From Siphonodentalium dalli (Eukaryota; Mollusca; Scaphopoda; Gadilida; Siphonodentaliidae), in assembly GCA_032622095.1 (NCBI GenBank), contig CP136068.1, positions 137,399,989-137,463,988 on the forward strand: a stretch of DNA of 64,000 nucleotides. The letters are read 5' to 3'. Below, in pieces: positions 34,398 through 46,345 of the stretch; the stretch's first letter is position 1, and each line of letters starts with the position of its first letter. A model generated the notes under the pieces. It saw only the letters and a program-made list of their open reading frames with translations. It searched no databases and had not been told where the DNA came from. Made by a program: the position numbers and the translations under genes.

Positions 34398-36190
34398 TCA
34401 GACTATATATTTTATTAAAAAATCGGGTGCACATGACCAAATGTTACTAGCGTATTCCACAAGGGGTCGAACATGAGATAAATCAAATGTTTGAAGTGTT
34501 TCGTGATTGAGCTTTGTTCTAAGCGACACGCGTGCATATGCTTTTGTGAATATATTACTCATGCGTGTGTTCCAAGATATGTTGGCGTCTATGTCCAATC
34601 TAAGAGTTTTATGGGTGTTAGAATATTCAGGAGTTACCCCATCAAATATTAGTGGAGGTTTAGCAGCACTGGCCATGGGCTTGGAAAATAACGTTAATTT
34701 TGTTTAAGTGCTATTCAATTTGACACATATGCCAGTTATCAGCCAAGTCTCAGATTCCGTTGATGTCACTCGTGACTATTAGAAGTATCAACATCACTAT
34801 CACTGTTGACTAAACATGCGTTCTCCGCATAACTTATTGTGCTAGATTTAATTCCATCTACAATGTCATTAATGTAAATTAAAAACACCAGAGGCCCGAC
34901 TAATAGCCCCGCAGACACACACAATATGATATTGAGGAATACTGTGGAAAGATTGTGTAAACTCTGACCTTTTGTTGTCTACTTTGGAGATAGTTTATCA
35001 ACGTATTATCCATTTCAGAATGTTTCCTTTCAAACCATGTTTTGTTTTCTAATTTTAAAACAGGACCTCGTTGCAAACTTTGTCAATTGCTTTCGATATT
35101 TAAAAAAACTGCACAACTAGTTTGACCCCCATCGATTGCACTGTAGATATTATAATAATATGATTTATATTAGTCGATATTCGGTACTATGAACATGTAT
35201 AACTCCAGATTGATGCTTGTATAAGAGGCTTATTAAAACAAATCTCTCTAGTAACTTATCGGCACAACCGATAAGATATGTCGGACGGTAATTAAAAGAA
35301 TAATGCTTGACACAAAGAGGGCCAGAAAAAACATTTGATATATCCTGAGTAGTATTTTTCGATTGTTTTTCCGCAAAGTTAGGTAATTACGATTGTTCAA
35401 TTGCTAATTAACTATTTCGTGTGAAAATTTAATTTTGGCCTTCTGATAATCGTCCTCAAATATTCTGTTGTTGAAGTTTAATAGGGAAATTTTCTCGTCA
35501 TTGGAAAAATTATTGAGCAGTTTTTTAATGACATAATAGTTTGGGGTCAATTCCTTTCAAGTTGTCATCGAGGCTTGCTTATATTTTTTCGGAATATGTT
35601 TACTTACCATACTGCCAAACCACGGTTGTCACTTTCACGTGGAGTGACTATGCCATGGGGTATATTTACTAGCAATTTTACGTTGACACATTCCGTTGGT
35701 AGGACTTTATTATAGGATTTGGAAATTGCTTCAGATATTGCTCTGTGGTCTGACACATTTATATCAAAAGTGAACGGGTTTAGATATCATACTGTATCAC
35801 TAATATAACCGGGTCTAAGAGTTTTGCTGAATTCTTTGCATTTGGAATTAGTCCTTTAATTACGTTATCAATGGCCCATTTTCTCGTGAATTACAATACA
35901 AATATCCAACTATGACTAACGACATGCCGTCGTCAAAACCAAATTCTGGTGGTTACTTATACACAGGGCTGGCAGAACAATACGCAGCCTTGTCGCCTCC
36001 ATTTTCGTTTCCACCAGGTCAGGACGAGTTTTGAAGGTTGGAAAACAAGAGGCAGTCAATATGCAAGTTTTGATATAGATGCGTCTCGGTAAAGCATACG
36101 ATATCGTAATCTTTTATATGTTCGACAACCTTGTAGATTCTGTTTCTTAGACAACGAATATTATAGTGAAATAATAGTGAGATAATTTCT
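34398..36190 (-). pseudogene. Degenerate LINE (endonuclease-RT remnant)
   Basis: Read on the minus strand across many frameshifts and stops, blocks appear in the right order for a CR1/Jockey-type ORF2. Near 36130-36030 there is an endonuclease N-terminus (YNIR, then KDYDIVCFTETH). Near 35110-35050 there is RT motif A-like (TSCAVFLNI). Near 34910-34830 there is GPLVFLIYINDIVDGIKSS with a broken YADD region. Finally, 34676-34398 holds the open C-terminal piece with DANISWNTRMSNI and HVRPLVEYASNIW. It is clearly inactive and much older than the 56-60 kb LINE. It lies within intron 1 of the proposed gene. Confidence 0.7.
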
Positions 36191-36818
36191 TGTTCAATCG
36201 ACCCTGGTTGAACTACACATGTACCACGTCATTGGCAAGAATACAATCAGTAAACACAACGATGAAAATTCTTCTACGCGGTTGAAGATTCGTTAGCTGA
36301 GGTGATGACGTTTTTACTGAATATAAGTATCTTATAACGACCCTATATTGTAAAATATTAATATGCATTGCTAAATCATCGGATATAACCTATACAAATA
36401 TAAAAGAAAACAAAATCAGATTCAGCAAATGAGTATACATATGAATGAAGTAAGGCATCGAATAGCAACACATCCATTCAAATAAAAGAAGACCATCATA
36501 TATAGAGGATCTACAATGAGTCCCCAGTTCATAGCGGAATTTACAAAACGAGCCCATTAAAATTAGGTCTGGACCCAGCCTTTGGTGAGGTCCAGAGTGA
36601 CTCCAGACATAATTTACTGGACGAGTTTTGATATTCCGCTATGCAGTGAGGACGAGTTGTAGATTCTATTTATTACATGATCAAAAACATTGATCAAACA
36701 TACTTAAATCAACAAATATGACGTGAAGGTCACCTCGCACTTTTTCCTGTTATGCAACGAACTTTCATGTCAAAAATTATAGAATGGGTTTATTGAACGG
36801 AATACAGGTAGGACAATT

Positions 36819-36863
<45 letters not shown>

Positions 36864-37103
36864 TTATTTCTTCTTGGAGTGAACAAAGTCGCAAACTCAG
36901 TAGAGGTTCGTTTTTTTGTGCGAGAACTTTCTCATAACTTCACATGACCTAAGACAATTTTATATCGATGCCACCACGACTGAATATCTGATGCAATGTG
37001 TGGAATAAATCAATAATAGAATTACGTTGAATATGCACACGGATGTGTGGATGTTTACTTTCGAAATCTTTAATACTTCCTCCAATTCATGCTATTTTTG
37101 CAG
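36191..37103. other. Intron 1, last part, with an (AT)n tract
   Basis: Contains an (AT)n microsatellite at 36820-36860. It ends in a pyrimidine-rich stretch and TTTTTGCAG just before the 37104 exon. No other feature. Confidence 0.5.
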
Positions 37104-37157
37104 GCAAATGGTCGACCATACAGTGCAAACCCTGTGTATACGTATACAGGCAACCCC
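37104..37157 (+). CDS. Exon 2 (54 bp), linker
   Basis: A short open segment bounded by a strong acceptor (pyrimidine-rich tract ending TTTTTGCAG at 37103) and a donor GTGAGTAC at 37158. It is 54 bp long, phase 0 at both ends, and encodes ANGRPYSANPVYTYTGNP. The phase fits the donor of exon 1. The Pro/Tyr/Asn-rich content suits a linker between the PAN-like and galectin-like modules. The call rests on splice-site quality and phase only. Confidence 0.4.
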
Positions 37158-37629
37158 GTGAGTACAGCATAATTACAAGGTTGTATTACACACCTGTGAT
37201 CGACTTATAGTGGTATACCAGTAATTATACAAGAAACATTATAAAATTAGTATTAGAATATATAATAATTAGCAAATAAATAACACAAAATTACCAAGGC
37301 TGCACATCGAAATTTGTATAGTAGTTTTAGATCATATTTTGCATTGATAAGGTGTTTATCATATTTGATGAATCGCGCATGTACCTTTACCAATGCGCCA
37401 AGCTGACGGTCGGTAGGATAGACAGAAGAATGTTAACCAACAGCCTCAATCAACAAATACAGTTACACTGTCGGTGCATTTTTAGTGTTAATCGTTTCTC
37501 ACCAAACAGTTGGTCAAATTTTGATAGCTCAGATATGAACCTCTCTTTCTGAGAATCTAAACGAGACTTTGTTTCGAAGCAGCAGGCGATTTCTGTTATT
37601 GAGCAATAGCATCAACATGCAGTAATATG

Positions 37630-38332
37630 CTATATGCTGCAGTAACTCACTCGACGTGAATATATTGTTTGATAGCAACGGACACACCTAACATCTTTCG
37701 TGGACGTGTCCATGACATGTGATACTGGTTCTCGGACAGGAATTATAGAAGTTACGCCACCAGCACTTTTTATAGAAACGCCAGCAGAGTTTTTTATATG
37801 ACCGTTCAGTTGATGGTCGATCACCAACTGTTTTCTTTGCATCAAAATATGACAGATATTTATCAGCAGTGTGCCATTGAATTTTGAATGCATAGTCCCA
37901 TATGAGATACGAACGATCCATTGCAGCATGTTAACCTTGACATATTAAAAACTTGTTTTCGTTTAGTACAATCCTTATGATCAAGACCGGAAACAGAAGA
38001 GCGTGCTCATATGGTTACTTTACTTTCACAAGATGCCTGGCCATGACAATACCCCTGACATTTAAAACTTCATCGGGGATTTGGAACATTGTAGACAAAC
38101 TATCGTCATATATCGGACAATTGATACGTACCACGTGAGGTAACGAGCTGCGGGTACGACTTATCGGAGGATCCACTTTGCTCCTACATCTCTTCAAAAT
38201 GGGTGGGTTCAGTTGACCTGACTCAATCAATCGGCTATAGTCACGCCTATCGAGCGAATCCGATTCATTTTTGTATCTGTTGTAGTATTCGTCTGATTTT
38301 AGAAGTATTGTTTTTCTGTTTTTCACGTACAT
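37630..38332 (-). pseudogene. Two unrecognised minus-strand ORFs
   Basis: The first ORF (38332-38015, 105 aa) is strongly basic and polar (YYNRYKNESDSLDRRDYSRL, later VVRINCPIYDDS) and reads like real protein. The second region (37929-37630) has overlapping 99- and 77-aa frames. The frame with WDYAFKIQWHTADKYLSYFD and RSYKKLCWRFYKK looks the more protein-like. A diverged inverted copy of this second region lies at about 39040-39330 on the plus strand, where it is interrupted. I do not recognise the family. The pattern suggests a decayed multi-copy element or gene fragment. Confidence 0.3.
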
Positions 38333-38519
38333 GTATGATGTTTGTGTCCTCTCTGTCTCGATTGAGTTCGTCTTGGTGATTGTCGAGTACTGTATTGTTC
38401 ACGTCTGTTCACCGTGGAGAGGTACCGGAATGTTGCTACAACCAGTGACTGAACGGGTCACCGCTTCGGCTATGTACCAGTCTTTGGTCTGACGAATTCG
38501 ACGGGTAGCCCGCTGCGGC

Positions 38520-40324
38520 TGCTAGGCTAGTCGATTTTATGCTTTTTATATTGTATATTAAACCAAAACACCACGACCTTATCGTAAGACAACGACGCGC
38601 TTAACTCCATTGACGCTGGGGTATTCCCTCAGTACTCAATAATATACCTTCTGTATTTGTAACACACTTATTGATGGACAATTGAAATACGCCAAACCGA
38701 CCAGGACCGGGGCAGTCACTGGCTCTCTAGATTGAATGTTCGAAGAAATATGATGCTTTGCAGCAGGTATTGCACAAAAACTAGTCATGGTTGCTCCCAA
38801 TAAAACACTGAATAGTAGCAGAGCAGAATTGTGAACGCGGGATATCTCTGACTCTTCTGAGTCGGATATATTGCCTGAGTTGGCACAGGGAGTGATTGCC
38901 TAAGGCAGTTAATGAACTAAAAGTTCCGTTGCATTGTTATCTTTTGATTTTCAATCGTTGCTTATATCCACCGGCATTGAAAATGTTCCAAATGTTCCAA
39001 ATCCCTTAAACCAACAAACCGTTCAAACTGTCCAGGTTCACACGCTGAAATTGGCCATTCATGTTCCATATGGGACCATGAATTTAAAATTGGACCGTGT
39101 AACGCTGAATAACATCTATAATATTTAGATGCAAAGCAAAGCGTTGGTGCTCTACCATCAACTCAACCAGCCACATACTATGTTTACTGTCGTTTCTACA
39201 AAATGCGTGCTGATTCCAGCACTGACAGACAACAACCAGACCAACACTATGAGTGTATCACAAGCGACACAACATGACGTAACTGTTATAACTTCTGTCC
39301 CAAAACATATATCACAGGCTAGGTAAACGTTTACTGAAAGTATACCCGTTGCTCACAATAAAATAGTCTCAAGCCAATTACTGCAACAGTCTATTTGTAT
39401 GTTGCTTCAAAAACAAAAAGTCGTAAAGTCTCCAATATTTAGACTTTCAGAAAAAGATGTTCATATTTGATCTACCAAACTTTGACCAGACGCTTGATGA
39501 GAAACGATTAGCAATAAAAGGAACAACACAATATTTGTTGATTTAAGCTGTCGGTTGGGTGAATGATGACATTCGACTGTCCAATCCACCCGACCTTCAG
39601 CTTGACGTATTCGGATCACATATAAAAAGCATAAAATCGACTAGCCTATTAGAGCCCCACACTGAGCCTAGTCCTAACTCATCTGTGTCCATCAATTGTC
39701 CATCAATACTTTGAAGTGTCTTACAAATACAGAAGGTATATTATTGAGTACTGAGGGAATACCCCAATCCACCCGACCTTCAGTTCATGCGCAATTAATC
39801 AGATATGATAAATCAAATACTACATTACATATAACGATGTGCAGCCTTGGTAATTTCGTGTTATTTATTTGCTATGTATTATGCATTTTTGTACTACTTT
39901 CATACGTTTTATAGCATGCTTGTACACTGGTCAGTTCTTGAAATTCTATTCCTGGAATCATTCGTCTTAGGAGCTTTTATTTGTACATAGCCCTTGTTTT
40001 AATCTAATCCGCTATCTGATTTATCTACACAGTTTCTTACCTACGATTGTTATACCAGATTTTGTTATTAATCGTGGTGTGGCTTAGCGGCTAATTCGGT
40101 GTTAAACTCTCAACAAATCAATGTGATTAATCTGATGAAGTAAACAGAAAAGAATGTTTGTGTTAAAGCTGATGAACAGTTAATATCACCCCTATCACTG
40201 CTCTCGTTCGTAACAGCCAATATAGTTTACACATGAGTATTTCGTTAGTAATTTCAATTATTTCATAACATAGGAACGTGACACAGATGAGTTAGGACTA
40301 GGCTCAGTGTGGGGCTCTAATAAA
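38520..40324. repeat. Set of inverted repeats in non-mirror order
   Basis: Block a: GGCTAGTCGATTTTATGC at about 38522 is inverted at about 39623-39648. Block b: GGGGTATTCCCTCAGTACTC through GTATTTGTA (38618-38662), with TTGATGGACAATTG after it, is inverted across 39691-39768. Block c: TTAGAGCCCCACACTGAG through CATCTGTGTC at 39650-39690 is inverted at 40285-40323. Blocks a and b are each inverted but keep the same left-to-right order, so one simple inversion does not explain them. Confidence 0.55.
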
Positions 40325-42000
40325 CAATGCCGCATTACTTAATATATACAACCTTAACTTTATTTTCAATGTTGTATTTACATGCTGATTTTGACAGTTT
40401 CTCGTGTGTTCATCTTTAATATGTGCAATATTCTCTGTTCAAACTCTCTAAGGTTTACTTGTGTAGACTTAGCCGCCCAATACAACCCTTACCTAATAAT
40501 AAACATCGTTTCTGATAATGTCTCTGCGCGAGCATATTGCATTTTATTGTCTCTCACTTGCGTTTCTAACTGGTATTTTTCACGTACACATCTTTCTTTG
40601 AAGTGTAAGGATGCGCTCGTAAATATGTGATCCGAATACTTGAGTAGATTTGATTGTCCAGCCAATCATTGGATATGTGTGAACAGCAACTTATAAGTTC
40701 ACAATCAGGTCACAAATATATACAAGCACATTCATTTCTTTGCTACAAAGAAAGGTGTGAATATGGAAAATATACGTACGGTATAGAGCTGTGCTATAAG
40801 TATAGATGATATCATGGTGATAAGCTTATACGAGAAATATACACGAGTCTTTGACGAATAAACAAGTATCACCATGCTATAACCGACATTTAGCACACAA
40901 TAGAACAATTATATTTTACTAAATACCGATGAACAGCACATGTATACTCGCGCATTCGTGATACCTAATCAACACTGCCTGCCCAATGAGATCGAAAAAC
41001 TATTCTATCACTGTATTTAAGACACACATAAGGTGAATTGTGAAGGTAATTTGTTTTTCTAATACTCATTTGTGTATTGTGCTGTGGTTCGGGTGGTGTG
41101 AGCTCTTTACAACTTCCCTATCAGCAGCAGCTTATAAATTAAAAAAGAATAATGTTTTTAGTTTTTACAACATTTACAACTCCCTTTGGGCACACGTGTT
41201 GCTACTTAAAATTGTCCAATTCCATAGCACGTTATTTGGTGGCCGTCAAATAACTTGATGTGCAAGGGGATTCCATTGATATACCTAACAGTAAAGAACG
41301 TTTCTGGTTGTTTTCATGTGGAAAACTCAAGAGCGTTTACATGACAAATGAAGAACAGATAATATCCCCCATCAATAATCGATATATCTTTAGAGCGAAT
41401 ATATCTCAATATGGCATTTAGTTGAATTGTCATAAATGTTTCGACATATTTGACAACCGGAACGTAACACGGATGAGTTAAGTCTGGACCTAATTTGATG
41501 CGATATAATGCAACGTGACATATTACTACATATCTACAACGGTATCTACTTTTTCAATGTTGCAAATATATTATAATTTAATATGCTGTAGTATGTTCAT
41601 GCTTGATACGTACACTATTCCCAGTTCAAACTGTCTAAAGTTTATATGTGAAGTTTTAGCACCCCATTGGCATGACATGCACGCCCATGTTGGTAGGCTG
41701 CTGAACTGAGAATGTTGGAATATTATGATGCGCGTACATATTTGTGTTACTTATAGATATATTTGTCACATTCACCTCCATTGAGCGCATAGTGATTTGC
41801 TCGTATATATGTGATCTGATTAATTGAGCAGTTGTGATTATTCTGCAAATCTGTATTATGTGTGAGCAGACCGCATGCAATGATTGACCACTCAATTATA
41901 AGTTTTCAATCACGTCACACATATTTCTTCGCTCCAAAGAAAGATGTGATTATGAAAATATACGCACAGTTTTAACAATATATTTCTGCTATTGTCCCTA
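40150..42000. repeat. Diverged segmental tandem duplication, about 1.15-kb period
   Basis: About 40190-41000 and 41340-42000 share ordered words: GATGAGTTA, TTTTTCAATGTTG, TGTTCAAACTSTCTAA, TATAAGTTTTCAATCA and the AAAGAAAGRTGTGATTATG block. Many differences and indels show that the duplication is old. Neither copy has a convincing gene. Confidence 0.5.
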
Positions 42001-42356
42001 ATACGTATACGTTTGTCGTGCGTGAATTCGAATGTTCACTTATCCCTTATACCATATTTATTCGGCGTGTTTGCATTCTTATTATTGCAACATGTGTGTA
42101 TGTTGTGCGGAAATGTTCTTGAGAGTATTCATACATACGAATGCACATTTTTATGAAATCGACAACTTCCCAATAACATTAGGGAAGATCGTAATTCAAT
42201 TAATATTAGCAAATGATATAATACACAATCGTTGAGCTGGATAGGGAGTAGTTCCATATGAGGTGATACTAAAACGCATCGTCAACACACCATGTTAAAT
42301 ATCCAACTGCCCACAGACAATAACCATTTCATTCCGAGAAAGGCCATGTGCCTGTG

Positions 42357-42551
42357 AATTATCTTATATATATGCGTCTCCCAAAAGGAGCCTCGCATAT
42401 ATAAGGTAATGCACTGGCTTACAGGGTCAATGAAATATTGTTATGCCAATGCATCTTATATATGCGAGACGCCCTTCGACGATTCACATATGTAAGATAA
42501 TGCATTGTTGAGGGTTTTTGCACAATTTCAGTCAAGTCAGTCAAGGGTTAA
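42357..42551. repeat. Two TATATATGCGAG hairpins and a MITE end
   Basis: Hairpins at about 42357-42417 and 42444-42507 belong to the family seen inside the piggyBac-like MITE at 25.2 kb (CCAATGCATT, CTTATATATGCGAG and complement). The right end CAAGGG followed by TTAA (42548-42551) matches the MITE terminus. The left end is missing or decayed. Confidence 0.55.
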
Positions 42552-42714
42552 ATGACAGTTGTATACAATCAGTCGTAAATTACACATCATAAGATAATAA
42601 CTCAGTCAGAGCAAAGGTTAAACATGACAAACCCATTTACAGGTAACTCTTAATAATTACACTAAGACGTCCATTAAGCGACGTATACATTTTTTTGACG
42701 TTGAACGGTTGCAG

Positions 42715-42872
42715 TCAGGAGACATGATATCGCGCGCATGTCCAATTATTTCCTATATTCCATGGAACCAACTTCCATCGGACAACCAGAATGTCAGACC
42801 AACACGGATCTATATGACATGCAACGGAAATATTTCAGCATCCATACATCAAATAGTTTTGATGAAATATGT
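42715..42872 (+). CDS. Exon 3 candidate: N-terminal part of galectin-like domain
   Basis: An acceptor GGTTGCAG ends at 42714, and the open frame continues in phase 0, matching exon 2. The product includes SYIPWNQLPSDNQNVRPTRI followed by YMTCNGNISAS, which resembles the start of galectin domains (Pro-rich strand, LP, then I-x-x-x-G). The 3' end is uncertain. GT at 42873 would leave phase 2, the phase required by the 61202 exon, but GTGTGCAC-type donors are weak. The frame stays open to 42921. Confidence 0.35.
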
Positions 42873-42921
42873 GTGCACATTTAAATACGAACTACCATTT
42901 ATTTCAGAACGGGGGTCGTAG

Positions 42922-43341
42922 CCCACAACCAATTCTGGGCGGATGGGTCAACGGCCGGACAATTAGAGTGCGAGGCAGAATGACCGGAGAGTGGTAGGTT
43001 TAGTTCCCTTGGCCATTTAAAGACACATATTATAAGACCCCCAATCAATTATCGACCAATGAGAGGTATGCAATGAGGCAACACACACAATGAGGCAACA
43101 CACACCGCCTGCATTATACAACTGCAGTGGCACACACCGTGGTGGTGACATTACAAAATCGTATTAGGCCATATACGAAGCAATGTTTTTGTTCGTTATG
43201 AAATATAAATATCAAAGTATACAAAAGACGAAACTATCTATACTTTATCAAGGGATGTTCACAGTGTACAATCATGTCGATATAAACGAAACTCAACGAG
43301 TAACGCTATTATATTTCACTGAATCGTTCTGATCATAAGTA
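42922..43341. other. Intronic, short direct repeat only
   Basis: No gene. A 14-bp direct repeat AATGAGGCAACACA occurs near 43071 and 43088. Confidence 0.4.
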
Positions 43342-43691
43342 TATATTTACATACACCTGATATCTCTTCCGATTTCCCCATAGCGTTACGGTAGACACGC
43401 CCCCTTATTCAATGCGTTCATAAACCTATGAACGTAACGTGACGTCACTTCCAATGTCGTTCATAGGTTTATGAACACATTGGTCCCGGAAATCACCGGG
43501 GTTGTCGGACATTACCGACTGCTTGAGAATATAGTACGTCCGGATTTGGCAAGAAATTTGTTTCGGTCTATAATCAGTGTTGTTGCTCTGTGTTACTGAG
43601 CGTTGATGTTAAAAAAACCACGCTATTCAATAGGGTTTTATCATTTTCCTTGCCGCTACAAATATTCCAAAGACATACAATCCTAATTCAT

Positions 43692-43872
43692 ATAAGAAAT
43701 GAACGGCGGTTTCAATGTGGTCATGGGATTTTGACCGCGAGAAAAAATCAGCAAACTGCATGAACCCCGAAGGGGTTCATGCGGAGTTTGCTGATTTTTT
43801 AACGCGGTCAAAACCCATGACCACGTTGAATCTGCCGTTTATTATTTATATTTATATACTTAAATTCATTAT
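43692..43872. repeat. Long hairpin H, left copy
   Basis: A foldback with about 70-bp arms centred on CCCCGAAGGGG (near 43775). The arms include GGTCATGGGATTTTGACCGC and TCAGCAAACT with their complements. An AT-rich tail follows (to 43872). Confidence 0.8.
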
Positions 43873-44519
43873 GAATTAGGATTGTATGTCTTTCCCACTA
43901 TTTATTCATCTATTTAAACGAACGCATGGAGTTCAGTTCAGACAGTTCGAATCCTTGTTTTTTGGAAAACCAAACATTTTGAGAATCCATTCATGGAGAA
44001 CGGAAAAAACGCAATTTAACAGTAAAGTATACACATATGACAATATGTCTTGTTTAGATAGTACCGGTAACTAATGTAGACGTGTTGATTTCAAGAATGA
44101 TTAATATCTGAAACTAACAATTAAGTTTCGGCTGCGGATAAGAAATCGACAACACGCCGTTCTACCATAATGATATATTTGTGAGCTTCGGGGGAATATT
44201 TGTAGCGGCAAGGAAAATGATAAAACCCTATTGAATAGCGTGGTTTTTTTTAACATCAACGCTCAGTAACACAGAGCAACAACACTGATTATAGACCGAA
44301 ACAAATTTCTTGCCAAATCCGGACGTACTATATTCTCAAGCAGTCGGTAATGTCCGACAACCCCGGTGATTTCCGGGACCAATGTGTTCATAAACCTATG
44401 AACGACATTGGAAGTGACGTCACGTTACGTTCATAGGTTTATGAACGCATTGAATAAGGGGGCGTGTCTACCGTAACGCTATGGGGAAATCGGAAGAGAT
44501 ATCAGGTGTATGTAAATAT

Positions 44520-44699
44520 AATGAATTTAAGTATATAAATATAAATAATAAACGGCAGATTCAACGTGGTCATGGGTTTTGACCGCGTTAAAAAATCAGC
44601 AAACTCCGCATGAACCCCTTCGGGGTTCATGCAGTTTGCTGATTTTTTCTCGCGGTCAAAATCCCATGACCACATTGAAACCGCCGTTCATTTCTTATG
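44520..44699. repeat. Long hairpin H, right copy (inverted)
   Basis: Reverse complement of the left copy, including its AT-rich tail, which here joins directly to segment X. Centred near 44620 on CCCCTTCGGGG. Confidence 0.8.
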
Positions 44700-44910
44700 T
44701 GTTTCTTTCCGATTCAAGAACATATTAGATGCCATGTATTGCTGATATTTGAGACTGGAGGTTCTCCAATGAAGTTAAGTTGAACGACGAGAAAACGGAT
44801 GTAACACAGTATCAATTCAAGCTATTAAAATCTCCGCTGATACTCAAACGTGGTTTCAGTGCCATTACTACAAGAGAAAGACTTATAATTAGGAGTTGTT
44901 TTCGCAAATA

Positions 44911-45122
44911 TATAGCATAGCATTGTTACAAGAACATCTCTATATAGCATAGCATTGTTACAAGAACATCTCTATATAGCATAGCATTGTTACAAGAACA
45001 TCTCTATATAGCATAGCATTGTTACAAGAACATCTCTATATAGCATAGCATTGTTACAAGAACATCTCTATATAGCATAGCATTGTTACAAGAACATCTC
45101 TATATAGCATAGCATTGTTACA
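44911..45122. repeat. 32-bp satellite, about 6.6 copies
   Basis: Exact head-to-tail repeats of a 32-bp unit (TATAGCATAGCATTGTTACA then AGAACATCTCTA) with virtually no variation, so recently amplified. There are no unique spacers, so it is not a CRISPR-like array. It ends about 350 bp before the Ngaro-type element. Confidence 0.95.
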
Positions 45123-45473
45123 TTGTTGGCAAGCGCGTGACAATAGCGTGTGCCAGGCATGCAACATTCACCTGCGGAATATTAGCACACTAGAATTCGC
45201 AAATACCTGACCCTCGAAGTAACCAGCACATCACAAAAGCGTGACCAAGAACACCAATTGTCAAATAATTACATTGGTTACCTACTGAGTATCGAATCAC
45301 ATTTAAATTCTCAGTGCTTCCGTTTAAGGAGAGATATGGCATGGTATGGTACTTGTTTAATGACACTGGGTCTACACTGCAAGTCGTTGAAAACCGTGTC
45401 CGATATGATCGCGACATCTGCTGTCGTGACCGCAATGACATGCTGCAATCTTCCCCACCCCATGTAACAGTTA

Positions 45474-45636
45474 TTTATCCCACATGGTCATATGATAACA
45501 ACGAAAGGTTTGCCTGAATGACTACCTTTAATGATGAATGAAAGGAAATTAGAACAGGTAGCCGAAACATATTGGTCTAAACTTTAGGATTTCATCTAAT
45601 CCAAATTTACGCCCTTTTTTGGTCCCGCAAGCGCCA
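45474..45636 (-). repeat. Split direct repeat B2 (3' end of element)
   Basis: A 163-bp copy of B1 forming the 3' terminus. Its outer boundary is set by loss of identity with B1 at TTTATCCC (45474). Confidence 0.9.
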
Positions 45637-45790
45637 CGTCACAGAATAAAGAAGCTATCCGCAACAGAGTGGAGTCCTAAAGCATGGGAACAACCTGGAA
45701 ATAACTAGCTGAACATATGGGTTAAGTAACGTCTCTGAAAGGAAATTTAAATGTCAAAGGTCGAATTGCACCTCAAGGGTGGGAGGGCGG

Positions 45791-46183
45791 GAGCAAAGTA
45801 AACCGACTTATATATGAATTCGGAGCTAACAAAAAGGCCGTGACCTTGTACTTTCCATATTAAGCCGCTTCCGAAATATAGGTCCGTTATCACTGGCCCA
45901 AGGGCCTTCATTTAATGATTGAATAGTACATGGATAACCTAACAAGAATTGAGAAGAAAGTAAAACCCAGTACTGTTGAGAATTTGTATTCGTGATTAGG
46001 GAAATTAACATTCATGTATCACTGAGCGCACTTTAGTTTAGTGAAAGCGCTTGCCCGTGTTAATGACGTATGATCTTGCATCGGTTCTATTTATAGTTAT
46101 ATAAACACTGGGGTGCACATGTTCAATTACGGATCAGTGTGGCATGACTCTGAGGGATAAATGTGTCGCTGTGCAACTCTGTT
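45791..46183 (-). repeat. Split direct repeat A2
   Basis: Internal copy of A1 lying between B1 and B2. The 154 bp between A2 and B2 (45637-45790) have no counterpart elsewhere in the element. Confidence 0.9.
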
Positions 46184-46345
46184 TTATCCCACATGGTCAT
46201 ATGATAACAACGAAAGGTTTGCCTGAATGACTACCTTTAATGATGAATGAAAGGAAATTAGAACAGGTAGCCGAAACATATTGGTCTAAACTTTAGGATT
46301 TCATCTAATCCAAATTTACGCCCTTTTTTGGTCCCACAAGCGCCA
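46183..46345 (-). repeat. Split direct repeat B1
   Basis: A 163-bp copy of B2 with essentially one substitution near its inner end. It directly abuts A2; the junction reads CTCTGTTTTATCCC on the plus strand. Confidence 0.9.

Larger units (their letters stand above)
43342..44699. mobile_element. Nested palindromic element, 1.36 kb
   Basis: A 327-bp segment X (43342-43668) is repeated inverted at 44194-44521, identical except for the length of one A/T run. A 180-bp hairpin segment H (43692-43872) is also repeated inverted at 44520-44699. On the plus strand the order is X-H, then inverted X-inverted H, which is not a mirror image. Left H is enclosed by its own 23-bp inverted repeat (AAAGACATACAATCC... 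at 43669 and complement at 43871-43893). X itself contains opposed GTTCATAAACCTATGAAC words. Almost perfect identity implies recent formation or gene conversion. No transposase is encoded. Confidence 0.7.

Noticed and set aside
41515-42235. Several 60-80 aa ORFs in the 40-42 kb duplication
   Set aside because: Frames are not conserved between the two diverged copies, which argues against coding function.
44911-45122. CRISPR-like array
   Set aside because: The repeats are contiguous without unique spacers, in a eukaryotic intron.
45190-45517. Short ORFs left of the B2 repeat
   Set aside because: They overlap on both strands without domain features. One crosses the element boundary, so it cannot be an old gene.
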